From assembly GCA_009869945.1 (NCBI GenBank), contig WIXG01000109.1:1-64000 (forward strand): 64,000 bases of DNA, read 5' to 3'. Within the stretch, counting starts at the first letter, position 1, and the number at the start of each line of letters is the position of its first letter. Source of the DNA: Mesaphorura yosii (taxonomy: Eukaryota > Arthropoda > Collembola > Poduromorpha > Tullbergiidae). Position numbers and translations under genes: made by a program. The notes beneath the pieces were generated by a model, which had not been told where the DNA came from, ran no database searches, and saw nothing but the letters and a program-made list of their open reading frames with translations. Shown here piece after piece: positions 12,799-25,213 of this stretch.

Positions 12799-13677
12799 CT
12801 ATTTAGATGACGTTTTGGAGTTTGAATTTAGCGTGGACAAGGGCACTCCTGGATCGATCGCGATTGTGAACTGATTTGTTTGAATCGTGGGTTGAACGCA
12901 TTCAGGCTTCTCCAGCAATTTGATATAATAGTAAACCACCCAAGTGTAGTACAAATGGTAGACCCACCCAATGCAGTACAACGTAATTGCCAGCACACTG
13001 TGGTTAAAATAAAGATACAGCGTAGCGAATGGAATTCCGATGCTTATTTGAATCACTCTGATTCTAATCCAAGCGTTGCAGCGATGAATTTTCGTTGCCG
13101 TCACCTATAAGCAAAAGAAAAGGTGTTCAGAAGAAATCAGGCCATCGCCATCAAGAATCGAAGAAAACTCCTTTGGAAACACAGCATCATCGCTTTCACT
13201 TTCGCTGTTCTCACCATTTCAATCGTCCTGTACAGGAATTCCCGCAGAATCAACTCAACTACGAAGGTCACCGCGTACCAAATGAAAATCAAGCCTTGCA
13301 GTATTCGGTAGTCTGGAAAGTGGAAAGAGGTGGAAAATTATAAAATCAGCAGTTATGGTGTGGCATGCCATGCGCGATTTAATCATTCAAAATTCGAATC
13401 ACCATCGCACGTACGTAATGGTATCGGGTAGCTGAAGCGATCCGCACAAAACAAAATCAAAATGGTGTCATATCCGAGCGCCAGGCCGAGTATGAAAGCC
13501 GCCGTGATGTACAGCTGCAGGTTCAGGGAGAATGTCAGCCATAGCCATTCAGTAAACTTGTGAATTGCGATTGCCTAATTGTTAACGTTGACTTACTGGG
13601 TGTACCATGGACATGATACACACTCCAACCTCGGCTGGACCGGGGAAACAAAAGCACGGGTCGAGACATCTGCACAT
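12799..13677 (-). CDS. four-helix membrane protein, family unknown
   Basis: Four exons on the minus strand, complement(join(12799..13104, 13215..13312, 13415..13556, 13597..13677)), give 208 residues; every junction closes in phase. The protein opens with a Cys-rich stretch (MCRCLDPCFCFPGPAEVGVC). Four hydrophobic segments follow, around LYITAAFILGLALGYDTILI, LIFIWYAVTFVVELIL, IQISIGIPFATLYLYF and ITLYCIGWVYHLYYTWVVYY. The tail is hydrophilic and Thr/Ser-rich. The topology (short Cys-rich N-terminus, four helices) is reminiscent of LAPTM-like or other tetraspan proteins, but I do not recognise a family signature and assign no function. It converges on the zinc-finger gene with overlapping 3' UTRs. 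Introns are 40-110 bp; the 40-bp first intron is unusually short. Confidence 0.72.
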
Positions 13678-14346
13678 TTTCTGTCAGTGTTCGCGTTCCT
13701 ATCTTTTAATGTTTGACTTTGACTTCGACGTTTGCGGCACTGATTTGATTCGAACCAATAAAGCTATCTAGAACTGTGAACGAGTTCTCTCGGAATTCCA
13801 TGAATGTGGATAGGAATTTTGTAGTCAGTGTCGGTGTCAGGGAATGGAGTTGAAGGCCAGCTCTGATACTCCTATTTAGTCTATTTATATAGTCACGCCC
13901 ATGTAATGATCGCTTTTCCCCGAGAGAAAGCGTCCTACTCGTGCATTGTGCATCCATTAGTATAATTAGTTCCGTGACGCGAGTAATTACTTCCACTGGC
14001 GCATCCAAAGTAATGTAATGTTCTCATAGTCAAATACCCATCCCTCGACTGCGGCGCGTCAGTCAATTAAGTCAAGGCCCTCTGGCTTTCTGTCTCACCA
14101 CCAAACATTGACTATTATTGACGTTCAAGTAAATTACTCCCACCGAGTCAATTGTAAATTACAAGCTAGTCAAATTACATGAGACAAATTACAGGTTGAA
14201 GCGTATTTTATACACAAAACAAGGAACTTGAAACTTGCTTCCATTAAAATTGAAATACTGCTGATTTAAACTCAAGTAAAGTAGTAAATAAATAAAATAA
14301 ATGTACAGTGTCCAGCTGTTGACGGTGACTGACTGATACATTGGCA

Positions 14347-16021
14347 TTACCACCCGGTCCCAGTATTTGCCAAACGTCTCATTCTCCTGAAAATGTGAAA
14401 ATTGGATTCATAAATTGAAGGTTACGAATATACTTTGGTAGTGAATAAGAAATCAAGAACTGACCTCGTATTTCTGTCTTGATCTCGGATTTTCTTCTCC
14501 ATTTCTTGATCCGTGAGAGTTTCCATGAAGGGAACCCAACTTTCCGACTCGGAAGGGTGACGGAATGGAATTTCGACTGTTGGTAACGGTGCCTCACTGA
14601 AGGCGTATGTCCTCTGATGCCACGAGATTTGTCCTCGAATTGAGTATGCAATCGCAGTTACAAATTCCCCACCAAGCCCTAAATCGGCGCACAGTTTCAC
14701 GGCAAACTTTTCTGGGCTGTTGTCTTTCTCGCTCATGTCCCACTCAATTTGGTCAACAAGAGACGTGTTTCCGACATGAATGTTGAGCTGCAACAGTGAA
14801 TTGGAATTTGGAATATTAGCAAAGTTATTCTCCTAAACTTGTAATCATCAAGTTGCGCTTACTTTAATAATGACTCGTTGGTCACTTTGATCTTCCAGCA
14901 AGTTATCCGTTGGATAATTGTCCACCTGCTGTCTAATAACTTGTGATATGGCTGGAGTAAATGTGAGTGGATTCAAGTCCAGGTCATCGCATAAGATCTC
15001 AGCAAATTGCTCCGGCGTAATCAACGTTTCTAATCAAGAGATATCAAATGCCTCAGTTAAAATCAGAGATTCACATGCATTAGTCACTGTACGGGTTTTA
15101 AGTACCGTTCTTGTTCCATGTAAACGTATCTCGCAACTTCTGTCCTTCAATTTCCATGTCAAGACGAACTGGGACCAATACTTCTGGTTGTTGAGCATTT
15201 TCATTCACCATTTGCGGGTCAGTGTCATCAAAACTGCGGACATAAACGATTTCGTTTGAACATTGTTCAAAGAGATAACTTCTGTGTTTATATTTACCAG
15301 AGAGGGAATGTCCTAATCTTTTTCATGCCGATACGATTTCGAATGACTGTAGTTGCCTGTGGAACAGCATCTAAGTGCGAGCTGTTCGGGAGCGCAGGAA
15401 CCCACTGCGCTGGCTTTCTCGGTTTCACTTCTCGACTGTAAAGGACAAATGGTTGGAATGAAGATTGGAATAAAGCCCAAAAACGTGACTGATGTACCTG
15501 GGTGCTGGTGTCTCAAACGCATGTGTCGAAATGGCTTTAAAAGCATCATCTTTTCCCTTAATGATGTCGTCCACTTCACTGGCTTTTAGCAATGAGATGT
15601 TGGAAGCCAGAACATGCTGACTGAGCCCTGTACAACAACACAGACTAATAGAATCTTTCTCGCCAGAACCAAAATTATGGGTGTAGGCATGGGAAAGTGG
15701 GCACTTACGCAACTTACCGGAATCAGCTAACTTCTTCCTTTCGTCGTTCGTGAGATTTCTGCGGGTTAGTCCAGGATAACGCTTGTAGAGTGACCCACGG
15801 AAAAATCGGAGGTAATTTCCGACCTAAGATTTTGATACGAGTGTGCCATCAACATTATTGAAACATTTGGGTGGGTTGGAATAAAGGGTAGCTATTTTGC
15901 AGTGCAATTACATTCTGTGGTGTACGTATGAACTTACTTCAGACCCGATGTAGTAGAATTCACCATTTTCTTCCAACTGGAAACTAACTGGCTTATCTCC
16001 GTACGTCCTTGGTGTAGCCAT
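14347..16021 (-). CDS. Snr1: SWI/SNF core subunit SMARCB1/SNF5
   Basis: Eight exons, complement(join(14347..14386, 14465..14787, 14863..15029, 15106..15233, 15298..15435, 15498..15627, 15718..15823, 15938..16021)), encode 371 residues, close to fly Snr1 and human INI1. The N-terminal winged-helix region is recognisable ([19 protein letters not shown], then SLYKRYP). The first SNF5 repeat contains [20 protein letters not shown]. The second contains [20 protein letters not shown] and [17 protein letters not shown]. The protein ends with the conserved [14 protein letters not shown] and [13 protein letters not shown]. It is a core subunit of the BAF/PBAP nucleosome remodelling complex; the C-terminal helix contacts the nucleosome acidic patch. 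All junctions close in phase and the last coding exon is only 40 bp. No defect is seen. Confidence 0.98.
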
Positions 16022-19000
16022 GCTGGTTGTCACACTCGATCCAGACAATATTACTGGCAAAATATGCAATTAATTGCAAGCCGGAGAGTTTATGTCAATG
16101 CAAGTAATAACAGTACAGTCATTCGAGATATTTGAAAGGTTCGCTCCCGTTCCTCAAAGCGTACGTACACGGCTGGAGTGATTGGATGCCGTGTGGCGAG
16201 TCTCCTCTTACGAATAAGCCTTTGTTCATGTTCGTTTGTCTTTAATTGGTATTTGCCCTATGGATAATGTTTCTGAGCCCTTCCTGCAGAAATCAAGTTC
16301 ATGTTTTTAATTCGATAGAATTTGGTTGGACAATAACAACTTGGTGTATTATGAAAACAATAGAAAACTTTTAAGAAAATCAATTGCCAATTGTAAAAAT
16401 CTGTTGAAATGAATTGGCAGACGGCTTCGATTTCAAGAAACAATAAGTTCAAACTCCATCGCTTGTCAACTTCACTTGGTTCCTTTCTTTGACGCATCGT
16501 ACTTGTCCTAGTTGTCAGTGGGTCCACCCCATGCCGTGCTACACTGATCTTTAGCCCGTTCAAATTCCCTTGCATTGTCGTTCTTGTGGCCCACCGCGTG
16601 CCGGCCGGCATGAACGGTACTATGAGTTTTGCTCTCCTTGTGGTTGTCGTATGTTGCCCCAATTTAGCGTCCAGCTTGTCACTGAGATTCCTGAACCCAG
16701 GAGTGTTATCGAGTGGTGTTTCCGTCATCGTGCACTTCTGCGAACCAATGAGGAAGGAAAACGAAGTTCAAGACAATGAAGACAAGAGCGAAGAAGTTGT
16801 GGCCAAGAAATTACGTCAAAACTTAACTTTCCCAACTTTCGAATGGCACTGGAAGACTGGTGAAAGTCTGATAGTTTTAAGCGCAAGCACCGCATCGATT
16901 GGAGTTAGTCGATGAATACTGAAGTTATGAAGTCAGTTTCCCATTTATAGCAGTGCGTTGAAGGCACACTTCAGACAGATAAGACAGAAATTGCAACCAC
17001 AAATGCACTGAGCTGACCGGATGTTGCCACTTCACAAATCACAAGATTATGCTGGAAGCTCAAGATAACTGTAAATAGTAAATGGACCGGCTTGAGTATT
17101 GACAAACAGGCATTGGAAATCAGTCATGAGTCGTTGCGAACTGGAACGAGCGAAATCAAGCTGTGTATGTGTGCTTTGAGGATTTCAGCGAAGCTGGAGA
17201 CACCTTTCTGTTTCTGACTTCTGAGCCCCGGTCGGCAGACGCATTTTGTGCTTGCTCAACACGAAGTTCTTTGTCTTTGAGTGTTCTCTTGCGATAAATG
17301 TGATCATGTACAAAAATGGTAAACGTGATATTTGCATTCTTTTCGCATCCTGCCATTTTTTCACTTCTATATTTTAAAGATTATTTCACGAAGGCATTTG
17401 CATATTAGCAATACAACGAGAATCTCTGCTCTCTGTATGCGTGAATTCAGAAATTGTTTAATTCAATGTAATATGACAGCTTCTTATCCAGATAAGATGC
17501 CGACTTCATTCTTAATATAAAAACATGTTCTGTTGATTGACATTTGACCTCTAGTGGAATTCAAATGTTTGTACTGGGCCGTACTTTGTACTGGAATTAA
17601 AGACAGTCTGACATTGACAGTCAACACCATACACATGCTCAATTCTTGTCATCATCATTCATTCAGACATTCAGCGTTAGAAGATTCCTTCGTCTCGCAT
17701 TGAATGTTTATCTCTAACTTCCGAAGATTCTACCAAATATACCCATTTGCCCAGCTTACAAGACAAACTTGATGCCAGTTGCCACTTCACGTTTCAGAGA
17801 TTTTAGAACAGCAAAGAACCTGTTCGAGATTGCGTGCTGTTTGCTTTGTTGATGCGCAAATTCCAAATCCGCAAATCTTTTCTGCGTAACATAAGCAAAG
17901 GTTCACAATGACATAATTCATGAGCTTACATTTTTCGGAATTCGTTATTTATATAAACAATTTATTGGATTAGACATAATGCATATGATAATTGTGTTTT
18001 TGTTTAGCGAACGTGTTTCTCCTTTATATTGGCGTTGTTAGTGTTTTGCCCTCATAATCCTTCGCTCTCGTATTTTAGAGTTCCAATCATTTCCAGGTCA
18101 GGAGACAGGAGCAAGTTGCCCTTGAGTAGTGCAAGAGCTTGGGTTATGACATGAATCAACCAACAATGGATGGAAGCCACTGCTATCTGCTCACTCACAT
18201 TTTTACTTCCGACTGTCCATTTAATTGGTTCTCGGGAAGTTATGACTTAGCATGAGTCATTCTATCAACTCACCTGGCTCGTTCTCCCCTCTACATAATA
18301 AAACATTGACTCCCTACCTGAACTTGAACCAGAAGCATGACACATTAACTAGCCCGAGCCAGAGTTCCATTGCGAGTTGTAAACAAAGCCTCAAATGCAT
18401 GACGTCATGTCCTCAACAATGCCTTCAGTCCTGAATGAAACAACTCTCCTGCACGAGTTTTTGCCACCAAAATTTGTTGTTCAATTCGCATCGTAAATAG
18501 AACGGCTTATTGCTCCAGGACACGTTGTTGGTCTGCTGCAACCGCAACCCTCCTTTTAAATTCAACAAGGTGAAGGTTTTTCGTTTGTTGTCTGTACTCA
18601 GTACAAATTGAATTTGCTGTACTTACAAGCAATGAGCTGAGGCACAGCGCAAGTCGCTATTGCCTTGCTTTGCTTTTGCTTTACCTGTGCGAACGACGAA
18701 CACGAACTTGCATTAATGCGCCGCATTGTTCATTGTTGTATTGCTATTGCAATTGCTATTGAATGCTTTATACTAAAATTCATCACCCCTTTCTAGCGTA
18801 CGCACAAGCATAAGCTTAAGCAGCAGTGCCAGCACCAAGCACACCTGAGAATTAATGCGTTCCAAAATTTCAGTGCTCGCTTAAAGCCATAGCTCTCAAA
18901 GCCAGGACTTCGTGACTTGATTTTGCTTGTCTTGGCTTCGCTGCCTTGCACGCATCGGTCGCATAGTTTCACTTCATTATTGTGATAAAGCAGAGGCCGA

Positions 19001-20817
19001 AGAGGGCAAGGGTTCACTCCAGAAACGTGCTTGGTTGTTGGTATTTTTTTAAATATTAAAATAAGGTTCAATTCCAATTCAGACCCAAATCCAATCCAGC
19101 TTCGAGTTCTCACCCCTTTGCTATTTCTCCCGTGCTGCATTGAACCCTACGGTCGTCCTCTGGAATGCATTAGCCTAATCCGGTTCATATTCAAGCCAAA
19201 GCAGAGACTTTTTGAACTTACGACGATTTAACGGAACAGAGTTCAATTTTGTTTATTAATAGAATTCAAGTACATATCAAAGGACTTTCCAACGTTTTTG
19301 TTACCCTTTTCTGAGAGTTGTATTACAAAGTTGAACGAATTAAGTTAAATTGTAAAGACATGTAGCAGTGTAAACGCAAGACGGCTATGTGTACATGTGA
19401 GTTGTCCTGAAACCAGCTGCATTCGCATTCGCACTCACTGCAGCCGCAGTATAATTTCAATTGCAGTGTGATTCATCATCGTCAAAATCAGGAGCAATAC
19501 ATTGAATCCACATCTAAACTGTCTGCTCAAGTGTTTCAATTATCTGTGCTCTTTTTAATGTGCCACCACTTTGAACCGAAATTGGACAACTCACAACTTC
19601 CAGCGGAACTGTAAAGAAAACCAGTGCAGTGTCACTATTCGGACAAACAGATGGGGGTTTTGGTGCTCAATCATAGACGCAAATTCCACCGTGATTAAAA
19701 ATGACTTTGTGAATGAATTACTTTACTGTGCAACAATGATTTAATACACAAGAACGTCAGCCAGGGAAACGAATCTCATCTTCTTTCTTGTGTCCGCATT
19801 CTGCGTTGGTTCGTCACATTTTCCAAGTTATGGTACTTTTATCTCATTTCACTTCTCGCGGATGGTAAACATTAATCTCACGACTGCTTGGCCTGCAAAA
19901 ACGGAGGAAGGCCACGCCACGAACGAAGACGTAGTATAATTTGCTGCTGCCTGTGCATAAATTAAACAGAGTGGAACGGATTACAATTACAAATGCGAGA
20001 AGAAGCAGCCGTCTTGGTCTTGAGTTCTGTTAAAGAGCAGCAGGCAAAGGCAAAGGCTTAACAGTTAACAACTGGATTTAGTGAGCCAGTCATAAACGTC
20101 TTAGATGTTGACGTGATTCTGACTACGACTCGACTACCCTTCAAACGTACATGTGCTTGTGTGTTGTGTTATTCATTCTCAGAAACAGAAATCTATATTG
20201 AAGTGAGTCAGCGTCGGTCTCGTCGTCCATCTGACACATGTGTATTGGACCCATTGCATGTGGAACTCATTGTGGAATTCTTAAAAGTGACCGAGTGCCG
20301 AGTGCTTTTCTGTGCCTTATCAATAATCTTCATTGGGCTCGAAATGGATTAAGCTGGGTTTCGAGTCAGAGATATTCCGACAGACATTCGAGATTCGACT
20401 TTCATCCCCTGAACATCAAGCATCTTGATTCTTAAGTTTTGAACATTTGTACGAAGCAAGCAAGCAAGGCAAAGCCTCTAGTGAACAGTTAGCTAGGTTT
20501 AAGAGAGACATTGTCTTATCTTCTGCCGATACGCAAATTAATTAAGAGCAGTTTGTTCAAGATAAAGACGTAAAGAACAGTTAGCCGCAGTGAATGAATG
20601 AACTCAACTTTCAACTCTCAATACAAGTACCCAGTTTTTGTGCCTTCGGCCTACATCAGTTCATCATTGGATTCGAGTGGATGTTGATCTCAAGTAATGG
20701 ACCTTCAGTGACGGTGGCATTGGCATTAGTTTGCTAGAAATGATGACTTGACTGCAGTGATTTATGAGTTGAATCGTGCAACGAATTTTATTTTCTGGAA
20801 GTGACGACGAATTCAAG
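16022..20817. other. gene-poor spacer
   Basis: It contains the 5' regions of Snr1 (minus) and of the Methuselah-like receptor (plus) and one weak candidate secreted ORF at 16610-16915. No other exon chain or RNA gene was found. Many short open frames on both strands have no family signature. Confidence 0.5.
16610..16915 (+). CDS. candidate small secreted protein, unsupported
   Basis: A single open frame of 101 codons begins at ATG with MNGTMSFALLVVVVCCPNLA, which has the shape of a cleavable signal peptide. The rest is mixed and charged (an acidic ENEVQDNEDKSEE stretch, one NLT glycosylation sequon). I recognise no family. A GT dinucleotide near 16859 could be a splice donor, so the model may be incomplete. 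An opposing minus-strand ORF (16258-16728) overlaps it, and chance cannot be excluded. Confidence 0.25.
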   Translation: MNGTMSFALLVVVVCCPNLASSLSLRFLNPGVLSSGVSVIVHFCEPMRKENEVQDNEDKSEEVVAKKLRQNLTFPTFEWHWKTGESLIVLSASTASIGVSR

Positions 20818-23552
20818 ATGGATGCGATTCGGACTTTTAGAAGTAAACGGACTCATTCTGGACAGGCTTTGTGCACCAAGGCAATGATGCATTTTTCTGT
20901 GATACTCGTAGTACTGTTGATTGTATCAGTAAACTGCAGTAATGACCTGCTGAGCAAGAACACGGCCAAGAGCTCAAATCTCCAACACAAGAACGATGTC
21001 GCATTTAGCAATAGCAAAATCTACTCCAGTCCGCCTGCTTCCTCTGCGAAAGTGGTGCATCATTCCCGAAATGAGAATGAACTGAATTCGGTCCCGGCTT
21101 TCAACGGCATTGGCGGGCAAGAAGACGACGAGGATCTTGTGGGGGAACTCGGCGACGAGGAGGACGACTACAGCAGCTACGAGGACGAACCGACCGGAAA
21201 CGAAAACAATGAATGGGGCTCCGATTTCGACAACAGTGACGTGAACGAGATTGTGAGCATTGAGAAACATCACGGAGGTAAACCGAATTCAAGTTCTGGT
21301 CGTGATCGGGACGACTTTGTCAAGAAACCACAAATGGGAAAGTGCTGCAAGATGGGCGAAGGGCTCAATTCACAAGGGCAATGCAAACCGCACCCGCGCC
21401 ATCATCAGCACAGGACGGAGATGGAAATGCAACATCAGCATCATTCACGACATGCCAACCACAGCGTCTGGTTTCCGCAGAAAATATTCCACATCGAGAA
21501 GGGAACATGGACTGTGCCAAACGTGAACGAGTGGAATATCACCGTGGGACATTACGTGCAGTGCCCAGAAAATGAGAGCAGCGAACTGATATCTGACATT
21601 GACAAGTTTGCCATCACCAATCATGGAAATCTGTTTGTGATCCGTCGGGAAAATAAGGAAGTGGAGGAGTTGGATTTCTGTGTGGACCTGCTTTTGGGTG
21701 AGACACCAACACCGCACCTGTTTAAAATCAACACGTTCTTTACCATTTACATGAATTTTCAGGTGACGCGAAGCTTGCTGTTCGGAGTTGCTTCACACAA
21801 ACCGAACTTTGTGATTCCAAACTTCCGTGTTTGAGAAAATGTTGCCCAGAAGATGCTCTGGTACAGGAACCAAGCGGAGAGTGCGTGTTCTCAGCTAATC
21901 ATAGGCAACTTAGCAAATTTCCTACTGCTACATGGCGTACGTACTACACATGGCGACTTTCGTTAAGCACGTTTGACCTTTTGCTAATATTTCGCCTTTT
22001 ATATTCCTTTCAGACGTTGTCCATGGATCCCCGACCTGCAAGTACGGGCAGTACCTGAAGGAGGTGAAGGGTCAATTCTCGATTGACTACAATGCAAACT
22101 TCCGATCATCGAATGCCAACTCATCTTTCGATAACTACTGTCTGGATTACTTCCTGGAACCCAACAAATTCAGTGAACAGACCCACAACCCAACGAATGC
22201 CCTTGAAACGGGTGCGGATCCTGAGAAGGCCGTCCCTCCGATTCCAGTCAGGATGCCAGTGCTCAAAGTCGTCACTTGCTTCGAGCATTTCGAAGACCAG
22301 TTTGCCAATCGTTTGAGGGAAGCCGGGCTGATTGAAAACCCACGCTGGGTCGCAGTTACGTACGGAGTTACACTGCTAATTTCAGCGTTTTGTATACTGA
22401 TGGCGGGTCTGGTAAGTTAATCGGATAAGGAAAGGAGATAACGAATGAATGACATTCACAATTCATGCTCTGGCTGTTACAGATATCGTGGCGTCTTCCA
22501 GAACTCCATTCTCTACATGGAAAATGTCAACTTTGTCATCTGGCGACGTTATTCTGTCTCTTCACGCTTCTTGCAATTACCCATCTCAACTCTGAAGATT
22601 TAACTGCTGCGGTGTGCACAACTTTTGCCGTTCTTATCCACATATTTGCTCTGAGTGCGTTTCTTTGGTTGAATTTATTATGTGTAAATATTTACTTAAC
22701 ATTTCGTTCACTGCGACCTCCGCTGGCAGCTCGTCGAGGTGAAAATCGGCGCCTGTGCTTCCTTTGCATGTAAGTGTGATTATAACGTGCCTGACACCCG
22801 AATTCGAATTCACACATTTGTAATTCGCCATGGCCTTCGATTTCAGGTACGCTTGGGGAATTCCGGCAGCCTTTTGCCTGTTTATGTATTTGGTGGAGAC
22901 GCTCGAGCCTGGACGTCTCGAGCCAATGCCTGTGCCGGGCTATGGAGAGCTGATATGCCTGATATCAAACAGAAGAGCCCAATTTGTGTACTTGTACGGC
23001 CCAGTCGGGGTTCTTCTGTTCTTAAATGGAGTCCTCTTCTGCCTAACCGCGAAGGAATTATTGTTTGGTCTCTGGAGACTCGATAATTCAGATTCAATCA
23101 ATTTTCGCCGCAAGTCAATGGGTATTGTCGTGGGAAAACTTGGAGTCGTGATGGGAATGGGTTGGATTCTCGATGTGCTCTCTTGGGGAGTTGGAGGTCC
23201 AGAGTTCCCTTACGTGTTCTACGTGTCAGATATTTTTAACGCGCTCCAGGTGAGTATCCAACACTTTTTCGCCTCGCTTTGTCCAGCGATGTTAAATACA
23301 ACAATTTTGTGTCTGTTTCAGGGTGTGTTCATTTTTCTTGTGCTGATTTGGCGGAAACGCGTGCTAGAAATGCTGCACCTGCGAAAGCCATCGTTGCTGA
23401 AAGATGAAACGATGACAGGGAGGCCATTCTTGCCAAAGTCAAGTGTTACCACCCTGCATACGAATGGTGGAAGCAGAAATAAGAATGGGCACGGTGTCGC
23501 CGAGCCAGATGCAGACACTTCGCTTGTTCTGGTTGGTCAAGACCACGCCTGA
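20818..23552 (+). CDS. mthl: Methuselah-like G-protein-coupled receptor
   Basis: Six exons, join(20818..21697, 21763..21936, 22014..22411, 22483..22769, 22847..23249, 23322..23552), encode 790 residues. A hydrophobic signal segment (MMHFSVILVVLLIVSVNCS) starts at residue 23, so translation may really begin at 20884. The long ectodomain has an acidic Asp/Glu run (about 100-130), a first CC motif (KCCKMGEGL, about 175), a His-rich stretch, and a second CC motif (LRKCCPEDALVQEPSGEC) typical of Methuselah-family ectodomains. Seven helices follow from about residue 460. TM2 carries LPELHSLHGKCQLCHLATLF and TM3 FLWLNLLCVNIYLTF, both characteristic of this class B-related family. The cytoplasmic tail is about 65 residues. 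It is a plasma-membrane receptor; fly family members influence stress resistance, lifespan and development. The ligand is unknown here. Confidence 0.93.
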
Positions 23553-23969
23553 AGTCTTAGCAAATGTTCTCCACGTTGCGAGAGTACTGATCTGATCCAA
23601 GTCGAGTCACCAAGCGATCTGCATTATTTATATACTTATTGTTGTTAACTCACTTTGTAAACGATAGGATTTATTTTATTTCGGACAAAGTACAATTTAG
23701 CAAGTTTTTGTTTTGGTTTTGATCTTCGGCCGGAATCATTATTTATTTATTTAACCACGTAGTATTTTATGTTTTATTGTATTGTACCGACTTATTTCTA
23801 GTATTTTAAGAATTGACCCATCAGTTGTACTATTTGACTACTGATATTTCAGTTGCGTTTGCCCTTTGACTCGAATCGCAATGCTTATAAGTGTTAAATG
23901 CTGTTGCTGAATGTGATGCCGACACAGTTGCCAGTTTATCGTAGAGTTATTTGAGCATGAAAATGAGTT

Positions 23970-23975
23970 AATAAA
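23970..23975 (+). terminator. AATAAA poly(A) signal, receptor gene
   Basis: Canonical hexamer about 420 bases after the receptor stop codon. Confidence 0.6.
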
Positions 23976-24023
23976 AAATTAATGCATGCGACAGGGACAA
24001 TTGGAGAAGTCGAAAAACATAAC

Positions 24024-24029
24024 TTTATT
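24024..24029 (-). terminator. AATAAA poly(A) signal, Gly-rich gene
   Basis: Plus-strand TTTATT, about 70 bases beyond the Gly-rich gene's stop codon on the minus strand. Confidence 0.6.
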
Positions 24030-24096
24030 AAGTCTTAATATTTTCAGTTTGAGATGAACAAAAATGATCTGAGACTTTGTACTGCTTACAGCCGAA

Positions 24097-25154
24097 TTAT
24101 TTCCTGCCATGGCCATAGCCATACCCTCCGTGCCCATGACCATAACCTTTGCCACCGCCCTGACCGCCTTGACCTGAATTAAATTAAGAGTTGGTGGTAG
24201 GTTACCTAAGTACGGGCTGAAATTCGGTTCATGCGTGTACGCGTACCTCCTTTGCCTCCTGTGCCGCCATGTCCACCTGTACCGCCGTGTCCACCGACAC
24301 CACCGTACGCGTTTTGAGTAATCACAACATTCACAAACTTTCCTTTGGCCTTCTTCGCACCTTCTCCATAGCTAAAACAAAGATGACCATTAATTGCAGT
24401 TGGCTAACTGGTATTACTGGTATGAGGAAAGTTAAACTTACCCGCCCCAGCCATGTCCACCGCCACCGCCTCCTCCATGACCATGACCGCTGAAAAATGA
24501 ACGAGATGCCTTCTACTGCCTTCCCTGCTAGGTAAGTTCATCAAATGTCGATCTTACCCGCCATATCCTCCTCCACCGCCACCATAGCCTCCGCCTCTAA
24601 AATTCAGTAATTACAGATTAGGATAGCGTCCATTGGAAGTATGCGTGAAAAATTAAAGGCCATACCCTGAGCCACCTCCACCATAACTGCCTCCCCTGTA
24701 AACAAGTGAAAACATGCATGTGACATCATTCTAAATGACAAATGTGTCCAGTATTGTCGCCTTACCCTCCGCTTCCTCCATAGCCGCCGCCATGCCCGTA
24801 TCCATACTTTCCGTGTCCACCTTGGCCACCCTGACCTCCATAACCTAATATCAACAATAATGACACGTTCTTTAAAATAAGTGCCACATATTCGCTCAAT
24901 GTAGCAAAATCTCACCTCCGTTTCCTCCATTGCCTCCGTATCCGCCTTGACCTCCATAACCACCCGCTTGGTTCACCCAAATCTTAACATTATTTCCTTT
25001 CTTGGTACCACCTTTGTCACCGCCTTCGGTTGAGATGAAGGTGGTCGCAATAATTGTCAATACAATCTGCAATTTTGAAATTCGTCTTAAAATTTCGCAA
25101 ATGAGCCTGAAATATTTTGATTCTTGTTTTTACCGTGTACTCTTTCAGCAACAT
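24097..25154 (-). CDS. secreted Gly/His/Tyr-rich protein
   Basis: Eight exons, complement(join(24097..24173, 24247..24371, 24442..24489, 24558..24596, 24666..24695, 24766..24844, 24916..25066, 25134..25154)), give 189 residues. The first exon holds 7 codons; with the start of exon 2 it forms a signal peptide (MLLKEYTIVLTIIATTFIST). The mature part is built of GGY, GGH and GQGG repeats with two non-repeat islands, GNNVKIWVNQAG (exon 2) and GKFVNVVITQNAYG (exon 7). Exons 4, 5 and 6 are 30, 39 and 48 bp and all run phase 2 to phase 2, so each could be skipped or duplicated without changing frame. The composition resembles arthropod cuticular, adhesive or Gly-rich antimicrobial proteins; the role is unknown. 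A TATA box lies about 50 bases upstream. The neighbouring minus-strand gene carries a related island. Confidence 0.85.
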
Positions 25155-25205
25155 GTTCGGATCACTTCAGGAAGGAAGGAAATGCGAATTTTTGCACTTG
25201 CTCGC

Positions 25206-25213
25206 CTTATATA
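25206..25213 (-). promoter_or_regulatory. TATA box of the Gly-rich gene
   Basis: TATATAAG on the minus strand, followed by GC-rich bases, lies 52 bases upstream of the ATG at 25154. With the usual 30-base spacing the transcript would start near 25180, giving a 5' UTR of about 25 bases. Confidence 0.6.

Larger units (their letters stand above)
23553..24096. other. convergent 3' UTRs
   Basis: The receptor's AATAAA is at 23970-23975, and the opposing Gly-rich gene's signal reads AATAAA on the minus strand at 24024-24029. The two transcripts therefore end almost back to back. Nothing else is seen. Confidence 0.6.

Noticed and set aside
16258-16728. 156-codon minus-strand frame with an ATG
   Set aside because: It overlaps the opposite-strand signal-peptide ORF, shows no motif and could not be joined to any exon.
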